Assembly: GCF_004519545.1 (NCBI RefSeq)
Contig: NZ_SDKM01000010.1
Coordinates: 82,398-146,397 of the forward strand
Source: Nocardioides guangzhouensis
GTDB taxonomy: Bacteria > Actinomycetota > Actinomycetes > Propionibacteriales > Nocardioidaceae
Direction of reading: 5' to 3'
DNA: 64,000 bases
The notes beneath the pieces were generated by a model that ran no database searches, was not told the DNA's origin, and saw nothing but the letters and a program-made list of their open reading frames with translations. Position 1 is the first letter of the stretch, and every line of letters starts with the position of its first letter. The translations under genes and the position numbers were made by a program. Positions 63,540-64,000 of this stretch are shown one piece after another.

Positions 63540-64000
63540 GCCAGCGCAATGACGGTCAAGCGCGCGACGCTTGCTGCTCGTCGTTCCGGACCACACCTCG
63601 TCAGACCGCCAATGCTGGAACTCGTCGCTGCGGCGAAGCGGCACCAACAAGTAGCCGCGTTGCGGCTCGGTGCGCGAGGCATGAGAGCGCGTTCCTGGTG
63701 CCGCTGCGCTCCGGTCGGGTCACTGATCGTCTGAGTTTCGGCGCTTGTCCACAGGTTGGTGCCGATTTGCCGCTACCTCCGGCATGTTGTCGGTGGGGTG
63801 TGTCATGGTCTGGGTAGCGGACAACTTCACACGCAAACCTGATGGGATATTCCCGGGGGTCGGCTCCCCACCCTGGCCAGTGGCCGTACACGCCAGATGC
63901 CGCGACAACGACACGAACTGATGTAGCAACCGTCCGCGAAGACCCTTGGTGGTCGTGTCTCGGCGTTGTGGCGGTCCCCTCGTCGAGATCTTGTTCTCCG
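63540..64000. other. Stretch without a supported gene at the window edge
   Basis: No open frame here has recognisable protein features. A 69-codon minus-strand frame (63720-63929) has a composition unlike its neighbours but no family pattern. The next gene probably lies beyond the window. Confidence 0.5.

Overview
The window is a high-GC actinobacterial chromosome segment that most resembles the Nocardioidaceae (Nocardioides-like). This rests on family markers rather than a search: BldC, DUF3073, DUF3817 next to purQ, a valine/leucine dehydrogenase, a sterol-carrier-type protein, glyoxalase-like VOC and DUF6325 proteins, GTG/TTG starts, and many start codons that sit 6-8 nt behind a TANNNT -10 box (leaderless promoters). 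Three tRNA genes and scattered de novo purine genes (purS, purQ, purL, purF, purM) mark it as core chromosome up to about 52.7 kb. The last 11 kb looks accessory.

Layout. 0.1-1.8 kb: purS-purQ-DUF3817. 1.8-5.5 kb: a secreted DUF1906/peptidoglycan-binding protein, then a divergent MFS efflux pump and TetR repressor with two operator-like palindromes. 5.5-9.4 kb: purL and an unusual sigma factor fused to a membrane helix and a beta-propeller. 9.4-13.0 kb: two ABC-2 exporters back to back on the minus strand. 13-19.2 kb: small enzymes, a third ABC exporter divergent from a WYL regulator, a lipoprotein and a sterol-carrier protein. 19.3-22.9 kb: phosphoketolase and acetate kinase, convergent and sharing a CTAG stop. 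22.9-31 kb: M20 peptidase, GAF histidine kinase, purF-purM, DUF3073, Leu/Val dehydrogenase, bldC. 31-36 kb: enoyl-CoA hydratase, a GH43-like propeller protein, a 44-bp tandem palindrome array and a large membrane protein. 36.0-36.5 kb: tRNA-Phe, tRNA-Glu, tRNA-Asp. 36.5-44.3 kb: aldose epimerase, a secreted propeller-like protein, and an Entner-Doudoroff operon (zwf-edd-eda) divergent from a ROK regulator. 44.4-52.6 kb: metallopeptidase, a candidate fluoride riboswitch with FluC-DUF190-FluC, an RsbW-like ATPase, NDH-2, GNAT, an MHS transporter and a SulP transporter.

52.8-64 kb is patchy: methyltransferase, VOC protein, a small membrane protein, a membrane-protein/sigma-factor pair, a decayed IS481-type transposase tail, two tRNA 3'-end remnants about 3 kb apart, an arylsulfatase operon with DUF6325, a ClC-type channel and several empty stretches. 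This suggests past integration events.

How genes work together: zwf-edd-eda routes glucose-6-phosphate to pyruvate and glyceraldehyde-3-phosphate, phosphoketolase plus acetate kinase turns pentose/hexose phosphates into acetate and ATP, and NDH-2 re-oxidises NADH. Several repeat families (paired long hairpins, a 44-bp palindrome array, a GGTTGAGGAG/CTCGAAACC element) occupy intergenic space and are the least explained features.
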